Below, piece after piece: positions 25,691 to 34,279 of a stretch of 64,000 bases of DNA. The number at the start of each line of letters is the position of its first letter. Position 1 is the first letter of the stretch. The DNA comes from Bacteroidales bacterium. GTDB lineage: Bacteria > Bacteroidota > Bacteroidia > Bacteroidales > FEN-979. Position numbers and translations under genes: made by a program. The notes under the pieces were generated by a model. It ran no database searches and had not been told where the DNA came from. It saw only the letters and a program-made list of their open reading frames with translations. The DNA is taken from assembly GCA_023231005.1 (NCBI GenBank), contig JALNWG010000009.1, positions 44,886 through 108,885 of the forward strand, in the 5' to 3' direction.

Positions 25691-26212
25691 TTATTTTGCG
25701 AATATAAAAGTATCAATTTTTTCCACAACACTATTTAAACGGTCATCGCCGATCCCCTTTACAATTAAAAAAGGAAGGTTCCTGTTTTTCAGCTCGTTAA
25801 AATACAAATTAAAAAGAAATTTCCGGTCGTTAGGGTGTTCCCGGAGGGGATCAAATTGCCAGGGAAGATCGATGTCGCATAACAGATACAGATCATAAGC
25901 ATGGGATGCCAAGGCCTCTGATATCCAGGGGTGACAGCGTCCGTACTTAACTTCACTCCATATTTTAATCACAATCAGTTCGGTATCACAAAACAAATAA
26001 TCAGAAGCCATTTCTTGTTTGTTTCCTTCTGATTTTAACTGACCTTTTGCAATATCTACAAGGTCTTTTTCCTCATAAGGACGGTTAATTTGCCGTAAGT
26101 ATTCACGGGCATACTCGGGAACCCAACACGTATGATAATGTTTTGCTAATTGTTCTGAAAGCACTGACTTCCCAGTTGATTCAGGGCCTGTGATGGCAAT
26201 TTTCCGAATCAT
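25691..26212 (-). CDS. nicotinamide riboside kinase (NadR kinase-domain type)
   Basis: This 173-residue P-loop kinase (Walker A GPESTGKS early in the protein) has CWVPEYAREYLRQI and DLYLLCDIDLPWQFDPLREHP, the typical NadR ribosylnicotinamide-kinase pattern. It lacks the N-terminal repressor and adenylyltransferase domains of E. coli NadR. It phosphorylates nicotinamide riboside to NMN, trapping NR imported by PnuC. I use ATG 26212 because it makes an ATGA overlap with the pnuC stop. A start 7 codons upstream would overlap pnuC by 25 bases. Confidence 0.9.
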   Translation of the reverse strand: MIRKIAITGPESTGKSVLSEQLAKHYHTCWVPEYAREYLRQINRPYEEKDLVDIAKGQLKSEGNKQEMASDYLFCDTELIVIKIWSEVKYGRCHPWISEALASHAYDLYLLCDIDLPWQFDPLREHPNDRKFLFNLYFNELKNRNLPFLIVKGIGDDRLNSVVEKIDTFIFAK

Positions 26213-26805
26213 TTTAACAATTTTATCCGCCATTCAAGAAATCCCAAAACTGCGATGATTGTAAATACGAAATATTGAAAGCTACTGAAGTACAATCCCT
26301 CAAAAGCACAAAGTACGATCATTACCGAATCGGCAGAAATCCAAAGAATCCAATTTTCAATTTTTTTCTGGGAAAGCATCCATTGGGCGATGATATAGAC
26401 AGCGGTAGTTAAGGCATCCCAGTTGGGCATCTGACTTCCCGTATATCTGGTCAGGAGCCAACGGATGATAAAGAAAAAAAAGATAATAGCCAGCCCATTA
26501 AATAGGAGTTCGACCTTGTTGCAGCGTGATATTTTAATTGTTTCTTCGCCCTTTCCTTTCCGTGACCAGTTATACCATCCATAAACACTCATCATGAAAA
26601 AGAAACCATTAATTCCAGCATTGGCATACAACTGCTTCTGAAAAAAAATATAAACGTAAATGAGCACATTGATAATCCCGAATGGGAAGACAAGCGTACT
26701 CTCTTTCTTCATAAACCACACACTAAGGAGACCAAAGGCAACGGCAAAAAGTTCAATAAAACTTGTTTGAAACGGACCTATATAAATCAAAGAGGTAAAA
26801 TCCAT
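26209..26805 (-). CDS. pnuC: nicotinamide riboside transporter PnuC
   Basis: This 198-residue membrane protein has about seven hydrophobic helices and PnuC hallmarks: FGLLSVWFMKKES, FPFGIINVLIYVYIFF, YANAGINGFFFMMSVYGWYNW and QWMLSQKKIENW. It facilitates uptake of nicotinamide riboside across the inner membrane, made unidirectional by the kinase encoded immediately downstream. PnuC homologues can also carry thiamine (PnuT), but the NR-kinase partner argues for NR. I prefer ATG 26805 to a GTG two codons upstream. The -7 promoter element sits only 6 bases before this ATG, so the mRNA may be leaderless. Confidence 0.92.
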   Translation of the reverse strand: MDFTSLIYIGPFQTSFIELFAVAFGLLSVWFMKKESTLVFPFGIINVLIYVYIFFQKQLYANAGINGFFFMMSVYGWYNWSRKGKGEETIKISRCNKVELLFNGLAIIFFFFIIRWLLTRYTGSQMPNWDALTTAVYIIAQWMLSQKKIENWILWISADSVMIVLCAFEGLYFSSFQYFVFTIIAVLGFLEWRIKLLK

Positions 26806-26810
26806 GGCCA

Positions 26811-26818
26811 CAAAGGTA
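26811..26818 (-). promoter_or_regulatory. -7 promoter element for the pnuC operon
   Basis: The minus strand reads TACCTTTG, a full TAnnTTTG match, ending 6 bases before the pnuC ATG at 26805. This leaves essentially no 5' UTR and no room for a riboswitch. Confidence 0.5.
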
Positions 26819-26853
26819 ACTTTTTCATGTTTTTAATTTATAACATAAAAGGT

Positions 26854-26861
26854 TAATTTTG
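26854..26861 (+). promoter_or_regulatory. -7 promoter element for the antiporter gene
   Basis: TAATTTTG fits TAnnTTTG and lies 24 bases before ATG 26886. It is divergent from the pnuC element. Confidence 0.5.
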
Positions 26862-26885
26862 CATTGAAATTGGTTCCATCGCCTC

Positions 26886-28112
26886 ATGTTCCATCTTGTT
26901 CATTTTCAGCTCCCTTTTATTGTCAGTCTTCTAGTACTTCTGCTCGTTGCCAAATTATTGGGAGAACTGGCAGAAAGGTTTGGACAACCATCCATGATTG
27001 GAGAAGTAATTGCCGGAGTAATTCTGGGGCCTTCCCTGTTTAATCTTATATCTACTCCGGGTGATATCAAGGTGATTGCCGATCTCGGAGTGTTTATGCT
27101 GATTGTTTTAGCCGGGATGGAGATTGAGGCAGAAGAGATCCGTCGTTCCATTCTGGGGCGGAATTTATGGATATCTTTATTAGGGTTTATCATTCCAATG
27201 GGGAGCGGGTTATTGATCGGTTTCGGATTCCATTTTTCGAACACGTTCAGCACTTTCCTTGGTCTTTGCATGGCCATTACTGCCCTGCCGGTATCAATCA
27301 GAATATTAATGGATATCGGGAAACTCAAGACTGATGTTGGTCAAAGGATTATTTCTGCTGCCATCTTCAATGATATTGTTTCCCTTCTTATTCTTGGAAT
27401 CATTCTCGATTTCAATGATGTTTCAAAAAACATCAGGGACCTTACCTTTTCTATTGGCATCACCATCTTCAAGGTTGTAATTTTCATTTTAATTCTGATA
27501 ATAGCCTATAAATTATTTAACCTTTCCAAAAGGAAGGTCAACATTGTCAATCCCAGAATGAACAAGTTTTTTCATTATTTAAAGGGGAAGGAATCAATTT
27601 TCGCCCTGATTATTTTGTTTGTTCTGATTTTCTCCAGTATTTCCGAATTATTGGGATTACATTTTCTGGTTGGTGCCTTTTTCGGAGCTATTCTTATTCC
27701 CAGGAGTATGTTTTCAACCCGGGATTTTGAACGGTTTCAGCGAAACATTTCCGGAATTACCATGGGTTTTTTAGCTCCCATTTTCTTTGCCACCATGGGC
27801 CTTTCGTTTGACATACAGTCGTTAAATAATTTCCTGCTTCTGGGAGTGGTTCTTCTTGCTTCATTTTTCAGTAAAATCTTTGGAGGATACTTTGGGGGTC
27901 GTTTAGCTGGGTTTAATCATCCGAAATCCATGGCTTTGGGACTTGGCTTGAATGCCCGGGGCATCATTGAAATGGTCATTGCCAATATTGCCCTTCGCAA
28001 TGGGTTTATCGATGTTTCTATGTTCTCTATTTTAGTCATCATGGCATTGACAACTACCATTATTACGCCATTTTTATTAAAAAAAGCCTTTATCAAGATT
28101 GATCTTTCTTAA
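26886..28112 (+). CDS. CPA2-family cation:proton antiporter
   Basis: This 408-residue membrane protein has about 12-13 hydrophobic segments. CPA2/Na+-H+ exchanger family features include AERFGQPSMIGEVIAGVILG near the N-terminus, the ion-binding helix region with Asn-Asp in AAIFNDIVSLLI, and SMALGLGLNARGIIEMVIANI near the end. It exchanges Na+ or K+ for protons across the inner membrane. There is no C-terminal TrkA-N/RCK regulatory domain, unlike KefB/KefC. It is followed at 29 bases by DedA and then Kup, so this looks like an ion and membrane-homeostasis block. Confidence 0.92.
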   Translation: MFHLVHFQLPFIVSLLVLLLVAKLLGELAERFGQPSMIGEVIAGVILGPSLFNLISTPGDIKVIADLGVFMLIVLAGMEIEAEEIRRSILGRNLWISLLGFIIPMGSGLLIGFGFHFSNTFSTFLGLCMAITALPVSIRILMDIGKLKTDVGQRIISAAIFNDIVSLLILGIILDFNDVSKNIRDLTFSIGITIFKVVIFILILIIAYKLFNLSKRKVNIVNPRMNKFFHYLKGKESIFALIILFVLIFSSISELLGLHFLVGAFFGAILIPRSMFSTRDFERFQRNISGITMGFLAPIFFATMGLSFDIQSLNNFLLLGVVLLASFFSKIFGGYFGGRLAGFNHPKSMALGLGLNARGIIEMVIANIALRNGFIDVSMFSILVIMALTTTIITPFLLKKAFIKIDLS

Positions 28113-28141
28113 TTTCGCGACTTAAAAACAACTTTTCGTAT

Positions 28142-28798
28142 ATGATCGAATTTCTTCAGTCTTTCCTTGATATTGTTTTGCACATTGATGTTCACATTCA
28201 AACATGGGTGACGGATTATCAAACGTGGACATATCTGATCCTTTTCATCATTGTGTTTATGGAGACCGGATTTGTAGTAACGCCCTTCCTCCCTGGAGAT
28301 TCGTTGTTATTTGCGGCCGGTGCCGTTGCTGCTATGCCCAATGAGCCACTCAATATTTTTCTTTTAATCTCTCTGCTTTTTTGTGCTGCTTTTGGGGGTG
28401 ATAATACCAATTATTTCGTTGGTAAATTTCTCGGGCACAAAGTATATGAAAAAAATTACAGATTTATCAAACGAGAATACCTTGATAAGACCCATGCTTT
28501 TTATGAAAAACATGGAGGAAAAACCATTATCATTGCCCGCTTTATGCCGATTATTCGCACCTTTGCACCGTTCGTTGCCGGAATAGGGACGATGACTTAC
28601 CTCCGGTTTTTCTCTTTCAGTATTTTGGGGAATATTCTTTGGGTCATAACTTTTAGTCTGGGGGGATTCTTTTTCGGCAGTATTCCTGTCATAAAGAACA
28701 ATTTCTCTATTGTCATTGTGACCATCATTTTTGTTTCCATATTACCGATGATCATTGCCTTGATTCAAAAGAACCTTCCTCAGCGTAAAAAATCATGA
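28142..28798 (+). CDS. DedA-family membrane protein
   Basis: This 218-residue membrane protein carries the DedA (SNARE-associated/VTT) hallmarks: ETGFVVTPFLPGDSLLFAAG, FGGDNTNYFVGKFLG, and ARFMPIIRTFAPFVAGIGTM. DedA proteins are linked to membrane-potential maintenance and, in part, to recycling of undecaprenyl phosphate or phospholipid scrambling. It lies 29 bases after the antiporter on the same strand and 77 bases before kup, which has its own -7 element. I infer a role in membrane homeostasis. The exact substrate cannot be told from sequence. Confidence 0.93.
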   Translation: MIEFLQSFLDIVLHIDVHIQTWVTDYQTWTYLILFIIVFMETGFVVTPFLPGDSLLFAAGAVAAMPNEPLNIFLLISLLFCAAFGGDNTNYFVGKFLGHKVYEKNYRFIKREYLDKTHAFYEKHGGKTIIIARFMPIIRTFAPFVAGIGTMTYLRFFSFSILGNILWVITFSLGGFFFGSIPVIKNNFSIVIVTIIFVSILPMIIALIQKNLPQRKKS

Positions 28799-28832
28799 AA
28801 CCTTGAGCTGAACAGGGTAATGATAAAAAGAA

Positions 28833-28840
28833 TACATTTG
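28833..28840 (+). promoter_or_regulatory. -7 promoter element for kup
   Basis: TACATTTG matches TAnnTTTG, 35 bases before the kup ATG. No TTG at the usual spacing. Confidence 0.4.
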
Positions 28841-28875
28841 CAGGCTTTTAATTCACAGGTTAATCCGTTGCCAAT

Positions 28876-30843
28876 ATGCGGAGTACATTACATAAATCAC
28901 ACAGCCAGGCTTTATCAGCCGCTGGCTTGCTGATTACGCTCGGAATCATTTATGGCGATATCGGGACATCCCCCCTGTATGTAATGAAGGCCATTGTGGC
29001 CGGAGCATCTTCAATTACCGAACCCTTCATCATGGGTGGGTTGTCTTGTGTTTTTTGGACACTGACCCTTCAAACTACCATTAAATACATCATCATAACA
29101 CTGCGAGCCGACAACAATGGTGAAGGTGGTATTTTCTCCCTGTTTGCACTGATCCGGAAAAGGGCAAAATGGGCCTATTTTTTCGCAATTATCGGTGGTA
29201 GTACACTTCTTGCCGATGGTGTAATAACTCCTTCTATCACAATTACTTCTGCCGTGGAAGGGTTGTCCATTGTAAACCCCCGTGTTCCGGTCGTTCCGAT
29301 AGTAATTGTCATTATTACCGGGCTTTTCTTCATTCAAAAGTTTGGGACAAAAGCAGTTGGAGAATCATTTGGTCCGATCATGTTCATCTGGTTTACTATG
29401 TTGGGGGTGCTTGGAACCTCTCAAATAATTCATAACCCAATGATATTAAGGGCTATTGATCCTCGTTATGCCTATGATTTTCTTACAAAATATCCCCAGG
29501 GATTTCTTCTTCTGGGTGCCGTATTTCTCTGTACAACTGGAGCTGAAGCTTTGTATTCCGACTTGGGCCATTGCGGGTTGAAGAATATCCGGATCACCTG
29601 GATATTTGTCAAGTGTATGTTGCTACTTAATTATTTTGGACAAGGCACCTGGATTATTGCAAACTCCGACAGCATTTACGAATGGACCAATCCTTTTTTT
29701 TCGATCATGCCACACTGGTTCCTGATCTTTGGTGTCATTATTTCAACCGCAGCAGCCATCATAGCCAGTCAGGCTTTGATCAGCGGATCCTTTACACTTA
29801 TCAGTGAAGCCATTTCTCTTAATTTTTGGCCCAAGATCAAGATCAATTATCCAACCAATATCAAGGGGCAGATGTATATTTCCAGTATCAATTGGATACT
29901 CTATTTTTCCTGCCTTTTTGTGATTATATTCTTCCAGCGTTCATCGAATATGGAAGCAGCATATGGTCTTTCCATCACCATAACAATGCTCATGACTACA
30001 AGCCTCCTGAGTATTTATCTGTTTTACAAAAAGGTACCTATTTATGTGATCGTAATATTTCTGTTTGTATATTTATCCATTGAAGGATCCTTCCTGGTTG
30101 CAAATCTGAATAAATTTTCGCATGGAGGATGGTTCACTATAATGCTTGGAGGATTCCTCTTTTTAATCATGTATGTTTGGTTTAATGGCCGTAAAATCAA
30201 AAACAACTTCATTGAATTCATGAAGATCGAAAATTATGTTGAGGTAATTAAAGACCTGAGCCAGGACCAAACTGTTCCGAAATTCGCCACCAACCTGGTT
30301 TTTCTTACCAAAGCCAATAAGGTTACCGATATCGAATCAAAGATTATCTATTCCATTCTCAACAAGTACCCGAAACGTGCCGACCTTTACTGGTTGCTGC
30401 ATGTAGACATACTGGATGAACCTCATGTACTGGAATATAAGATTACCCATATCATTCCAGGTACCTTGATAAAGGTGGATTTTAAAATCGGGTTTAAAGT
30501 TCAGCCAAGGGTGAATCTGTTTTTCCGACAAGTACTTGAAGAGCTAAACCACAACCATGAAATTGACATGCTGAGCCACTATCCATCGCTACGTAAGCAT
30601 TTTGTAAGCGCTGATTTCCGGTTTGTCGTGATCGACAGGATTCAAAATTATGACTTTGATTTTCCGCCAAGGGAACAGTTTATCATGGACATGTATTCTA
30701 TCCTGAAACGGTTTGGCATTAGTGAGGTACGAGCCCTCGGACTTGACACCAGTAATATATCCGTAGAGACGGTCCCCTTGTATGTGGACAAAGAAATTCC
30801 TGTTTTATTGACAAGAAACGATCTGACGAAAAAAATGGGCTGA
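28876..30843 (+). CDS. kup: KUP-family potassium uptake protein
   Basis: This 655-residue K+/H+ symporter has the KUP/HAK family start GIIYGDIGTSPLYVMKAI and NNGEGGIFSLFALI, about 12 membrane helices through residue ~450, and the SHGGWF-like FSHGGWFTIMLGG. A C-terminal cytosolic region of about 200 residues follows. The length agrees with bacterial Kup (about 620-660). Kup imports K+ at low pH. With the CPA2 antiporter and DedA upstream it forms a cation/pH-homeostasis cluster. It converges on the transketolase gene with a 12-base gap. Confidence 0.95.
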   Translation: MRSTLHKSHSQALSAAGLLITLGIIYGDIGTSPLYVMKAIVAGASSITEPFIMGGLSCVFWTLTLQTTIKYIIITLRADNNGEGGIFSLFALIRKRAKWAYFFAIIGGSTLLADGVITPSITITSAVEGLSIVNPRVPVVPIVIVIITGLFFIQKFGTKAVGESFGPIMFIWFTMLGVLGTSQIIHNPMILRAIDPRYAYDFLTKYPQGFLLLGAVFLCTTGAEALYSDLGHCGLKNIRITWIFVKCMLLLNYFGQGTWIIANSDSIYEWTNPFFSIMPHWFLIFGVIISTAAAIIASQALISGSFTLISEAISLNFWPKIKINYPTNIKGQMYISSINWILYFSCLFVIIFFQRSSNMEAAYGLSITITMLMTTSLLSIYLFYKKVPIYVIVIFLFVYLSIEGSFLVANLNKFSHGGWFTIMLGGFLFLIMYVWFNGRKIKNNFIEFMKIENYVEVIKDLSQDQTVPKFATNLVFLTKANKVTDIESKIIYSILNKYPKRADLYWLLHVDILDEPHVLEYKITHIIPGTLIKVDFKIGFKVQPRVNLFFRQVLEELNHNHEIDMLSHYPSLRKHFVSADFRFVVIDRIQNYDFDFPPREQFIMDMYSILKRFGISEVRALGLDTSNISVETVPLYVDKEIPVLLTRNDLTKKMG

Positions 30844-30855
30844 TTTTACAAGGTT

Positions 30856-31818
30856 CTACTTTTTCTTTTTCCGTTCTATCACGTTCACTGCAGCTGCTAC
30901 AATATCCGGGATATCCAGTTTATATTTTTTTAGCAATTCTTCGGGTTTACCGCTCTCTCCGAAATGATCATTGATGGCAACCATTTCCATGGGAACGGGA
31001 CATTCTCTGACAATCAGCTGGGCAATGCTATCCCCCAATCCGCCATTTCGCATGTGTTCTTCAGCTGAGACAACACATCCGGTTTTTCTGACAGATGAAA
31101 GAATACGTTCTGCATCCAAGGGTTTGATGGTGTGGATATCGATGACTTCAGCATGGATTCCTTGTTCATTCAACTGTTTCGCAGCCTGAAGTGAATTCCA
31201 GACCAAATGACCAGTTGCAAAAATTGACACATCGTTTCCCTCTTTCAGTAATAATGCCTTACCAATAATAAACTCCTGGTCGGCAGGAGTAAAATTGGGC
31301 CATTTGGGTCGTCCGAAGCGCAAATAAACAGGACCAACATGTTTCGCAATGGCCAGGGTTGCAGCGTGGGTTTGGTTGAAATCACAGGGATTGATAACGG
31401 TCATATTGGGGAGCATCTTCATCATCCCGATATCTTCGAGGCTCTGATGGGTAGCGCCATCTTCGCCAAGCGTGATTCCGGCATGGGAAGCACAAATCTT
31501 CACATTTTTATTCGAATAGGCGATAGACTGGCGGATCTGATCGTACACCCGTGCCGTAGAAAAATTCGCAAAAGTACCCGTAAAAGGGATCTTTCCTCCA
31601 ATGGTCAACCCGGCGGCAATCCCCATCATATTCGCTTCTGCAATCCCGACCTGAATAAAACGGGCAGGAAATGCTTTGGCAAAAGCATCCATTTTGAGAG
31701 AACCCGTTAAATCTGCACAAAGTGCAACCACATCCGGGTACTGTCTACCCAGTTCCAACAAGGCTTCCCCAAACCCCGACCGGGTATCTTTTGAGCCGAA
31801 GTTTTGATAATCCGACAT
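30856..31818 (-). CDS. tktB: transketolase, C-terminal subunit (Pyr + C domains)
   Basis: This 320-residue protein is the C-terminal half of a split transketolase. It has the TPP pyrimidine-binding domain with FIQVGIAEANMMGIAAG (the conserved Glu activating TPP) and GEDGATHQSLEDIGMM, then the transketolase C domain from about residue 195. It functions as a heterodimer with the N-terminal half encoded at 33293-34138, moving two-carbon units in the pentose phosphate pathway. A DXS-like relative is the alternative, but the paired N-half supports transketolase. Unusually, the two halves are separated by a von Willebrand A gene. Confidence 0.9.
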   Translation of the reverse strand: MSDYQNFGSKDTRSGFGEALLELGRQYPDVVALCADLTGSLKMDAFAKAFPARFIQVGIAEANMMGIAAGLTIGGKIPFTGTFANFSTARVYDQIRQSIAYSNKNVKICASHAGITLGEDGATHQSLEDIGMMKMLPNMTVINPCDFNQTHAATLAIAKHVGPVYLRFGRPKWPNFTPADQEFIIGKALLLKEGNDVSIFATGHLVWNSLQAAKQLNEQGIHAEVIDIHTIKPLDAERILSSVRKTGCVVSAEEHMRNGGLGDSIAQLIVRECPVPMEMVAINDHFGESGKPEELLKKYKLDIPDIVAAAVNVIERKKKK

Positions 31819-31891
31819 ATTTACAATTTTTGATTTACGATTTTAGATTCACAATTTATCTTATATCAACCATTTGATGTTCAGTATCTGT

Positions 31892-33277
31892 TTAATTCGG
31901 GAACAACTTGATATTCACAGTCTGGCCGGGAACTACCTGGAATGATTTTTCAACGGTATAAGAGGCTTTATTCGAATATTTAGAGCGAAATACCACGCGA
32001 TATGAACCGGGTTGAAGATAAAGTGTTTCCTGTTGTTGCTGATTATCCCTGAGGTTATAAAGCCAAATCAGTTGGTTTTTATCCTCAAGATAAATGCTTC
32101 CATATCCATTGGTTGATTTCTGTATTACAGCAATACCTGGCAATGGGATTTCAACAGTGGTAGTATGGCTTTGTTGAATTTCAACATTTTCAACCTTTAT
32201 TCGTGGCAAGCACAATATTTCGGCTTCGTAGGACCCGATCAGATATTTTTCCAGCTGATCAAATTGCTGAACATTGATGGTATTATTACTTCCTTTCTTC
32301 CTGATAATACAAGGAAGATATTTCAACGTACTGTTACCCGATGCTTTAAATGCCAGATAGCCTTGCGGAACATCGATTCCGACAATATTATGTTTTCCCG
32401 GGGTTAGCCGTACACTGTCTTTCCGAACCGGAGGAAGGGTATGAACAACGATATCGTAAGTGATCAGGGGATCGATGTCGAGCGTATCCGGCAACCCTTT
32501 TGTATTAAAAGAGTGGATGAAATTATATTGTATCAGACCCGTAAGGTTATTATAAAAAGTCATATTAACATTGGTCTCAGTGGGCTTAGAATAAATATCC
32601 AGCAAATTGACTTGAACGGAAGTCGGATTCAGAGCACGGGATATAATCACATTCAGAGCCTTCCGAAACTCCATTTCATTGGAGGCATCGAAGTAAGTAC
32701 CTACACATTCAAATTGTTCCCTGAAATTTTTTCCGATCCCCACAATAAATGGCTTCAGCACGATTCCTTTTTTCTGTAATTCCAATGACACGGCACAGGG
32801 ATCTCCGTTGCACTCCTCCAATCCATCGGTGATCAGGATAACAATATTACGGCAGTTATCGCACGGTGGAAAATCGTGGGTTGCCTGTGACAAAGCATAG
32901 GCAATGGGAGTAGTTCCTTTTGGGATGGTTGTTTTTAAGACATGTTTTATCCGGTTGATATTGTCTTTTCCAAAGGGGACTTCAAGCCGTGTGTCATTAC
33001 AATCCTGAGGGGGAAAAGGTTTTTGATGTCCATACATACGTAATGCCAGTTCCAGATTGGATTGAATTCTAAGACTATCCAGAATATTGGAAAACAGTTT
33101 AACGGCAATATTGAATTTTGTATCACTCTGCCAACGGCCGTACATGCTCTGTGAAGCGTCGAATACAAATAGAATACGAGTGGTCGGCTTGGGTTTTACA
33201 GGTTCAATATACCCTTGGGCCGAAACCATAAAACCAAGAAAAATAATAAAAAAAACTGTTAAATAAAACCGAACCAT
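31892..33277 (-). CDS. exported von Willebrand factor A domain protein
   Basis: This 461-residue protein has a signal peptide (cleavage near VSAQ). A VWA domain (about 34-220) has an intact MIDAS: DASQS at 40-44, the Thr of KGTTPIA, and LITDGLEEC. The remaining roughly 240 residues are beta-rich repeats that look like two or three Ig/carboxypeptidase-regulatory-type domains ending in GQTVNIKLFPN. Predicted periplasmic or surface-exposed. Several Cys in the VWA part could form disulphides. It lies between the two transketolase half genes (15 bases after the N-half, 73 before the C-half) with no functional link evident. Confidence 0.85.
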   Translation of the reverse strand: MVRFYLTVFFIIFLGFMVSAQGYIEPVKPKPTTRILFVFDASQSMYGRWQSDTKFNIAVKLFSNILDSLRIQSNLELALRMYGHQKPFPPQDCNDTRLEVPFGKDNINRIKHVLKTTIPKGTTPIAYALSQATHDFPPCDNCRNIVILITDGLEECNGDPCAVSLELQKKGIVLKPFIVGIGKNFREQFECVGTYFDASNEMEFRKALNVIISRALNPTSVQVNLLDIYSKPTETNVNMTFYNNLTGLIQYNFIHSFNTKGLPDTLDIDPLITYDIVVHTLPPVRKDSVRLTPGKHNIVGIDVPQGYLAFKASGNSTLKYLPCIIRKKGSNNTINVQQFDQLEKYLIGSYEAEILCLPRIKVENVEIQQSHTTTVEIPLPGIAVIQKSTNGYGSIYLEDKNQLIWLYNLRDNQQQQETLYLQPGSYRVVFRSKYSNKASYTVEKSFQVVPGQTVNIKLFPN

Positions 33278-33292
33278 CTTATCAACTAAACA

Positions 33293-34138
33293 TTAATAAT
33301 CTCCCAATGTTTCTTGTAATTGAGATAGGGCTATTTTCATTTGTTCATCATTCGGAGGAACTCCATGCCACTCGTGATTGTCAGTCATAAAATCGACACC
33401 ATAACCCATGTGGGTTTTCATTAGAACCATGACAGGTTTCCCCTGATTTGTAAACCATTGAGCTTTTTTCAACGTATCCACCACTTCAGTCATATCGTTC
33501 CCATACATGGTTAAAACTTTCCAGCCAAAAGAGGTAAATTTTTCTTCCAGATCTCCCAGGGGCAATACTGCATCAACGGGTCCATCGATTTGTTGTCCAT
33601 TATAATCCACAACAGCAATCAGATTATCTACCTCATGAGCCGGGGCAAGCATCAGCGCTTCCCAATTCTGCCCTTCTTCGAGTTCTCCATCTCCCATAAG
33701 ACAATAAACAAGATGTTCATCCTTGTTTAATTTCTTGGCAAGGGCTGCGCCAATCGAAACCGAAAGACCTTGTCCAAGAGATCCCGACGACATCCGAATC
33801 CCAGGTAATCCTTCGTGACAAGCAGGATGACCTTGCAGACGAGAACCCATTTTTCTGAAAGTAGCAAGCTCTTTGAAATCGAAATAACCATAACGTGCCA
33901 ACACACTGTACCATCCGGCAGAAAGATGGCCATTTGAAAGAAAGAAGATATCCTCCCCTACTCCATCCATAGAAAAATGGTGTGGATCCGGCTGCATGAT
34001 CTCAAAATATAGCGCTACCAAAAAATCTGCACTCCCCATTGGACCTCCAACGTGACCAGATGAAGCGCCATGGACCATCCGGATGATATCTCGTCGTACC
34101 TGGGTTGCAATTTTCTCTAAATTCTGAATTGACTGCAT
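33293..34138 (-). CDS. tktA: transketolase, N-terminal subunit (TPP PP domain)
   Basis: This 281-residue N-terminal half of a split transketolase has GASSGHVGGPMGSADFLVAL, the SGSLGQGLS segment and the Mg-TPP motif beginning GDGELEEGQNWEAL and ending about 28 residues later in VVDYN. It binds the pyrophosphate of thiamine diphosphate and needs the C-half encoded at 30856-31818. It heads a three-gene minus-strand run, transketolase-N / VWA / transketolase-C. A -7 element sits at 34167-34174. Confidence 0.92.
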   Translation of the reverse strand: MQSIQNLEKIATQVRRDIIRMVHGASSGHVGGPMGSADFLVALYFEIMQPDPHHFSMDGVGEDIFFLSNGHLSAGWYSVLARYGYFDFKELATFRKMGSRLQGHPACHEGLPGIRMSSGSLGQGLSVSIGAALAKKLNKDEHLVYCLMGDGELEEGQNWEALMLAPAHEVDNLIAVVDYNGQQIDGPVDAVLPLGDLEEKFTSFGWKVLTMYGNDMTEVVDTLKKAQWFTNQGKPVMVLMKTHMGYGVDFMTDNHEWHGVPPNDEQMKIALSQLQETLGDY

Positions 34139-34166
34139 CGAAAATATGGATAATTTATTAAGGCAA

Positions 34167-34174
34167 CAAAGGTA
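34167..34174 (-). promoter_or_regulatory. -7 promoter element for the transketolase operon
   Basis: The minus strand reads TACCTTTG (TAnnTTTG), 28 bases before the start at 34138. Confidence 0.5.
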
Positions 34175-34279
34175 TCACAAATAGATCGTATCGTCCTTTT
34201 ATGTTGATAAAAATGGAAAAGATTTGACCAACGTATCGTTGTTTTTAGTTCTTTTGTGTTTGATGAATATCTCTGAAGA

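Noticed and set aside
26806..26885. Search for a riboswitch in front of pnuC
   Set aside because: The divergent gap is only about 80 bases and contains two -7 elements. There is no space for a TPP or NAD-type aptamer and no conserved core was seen.
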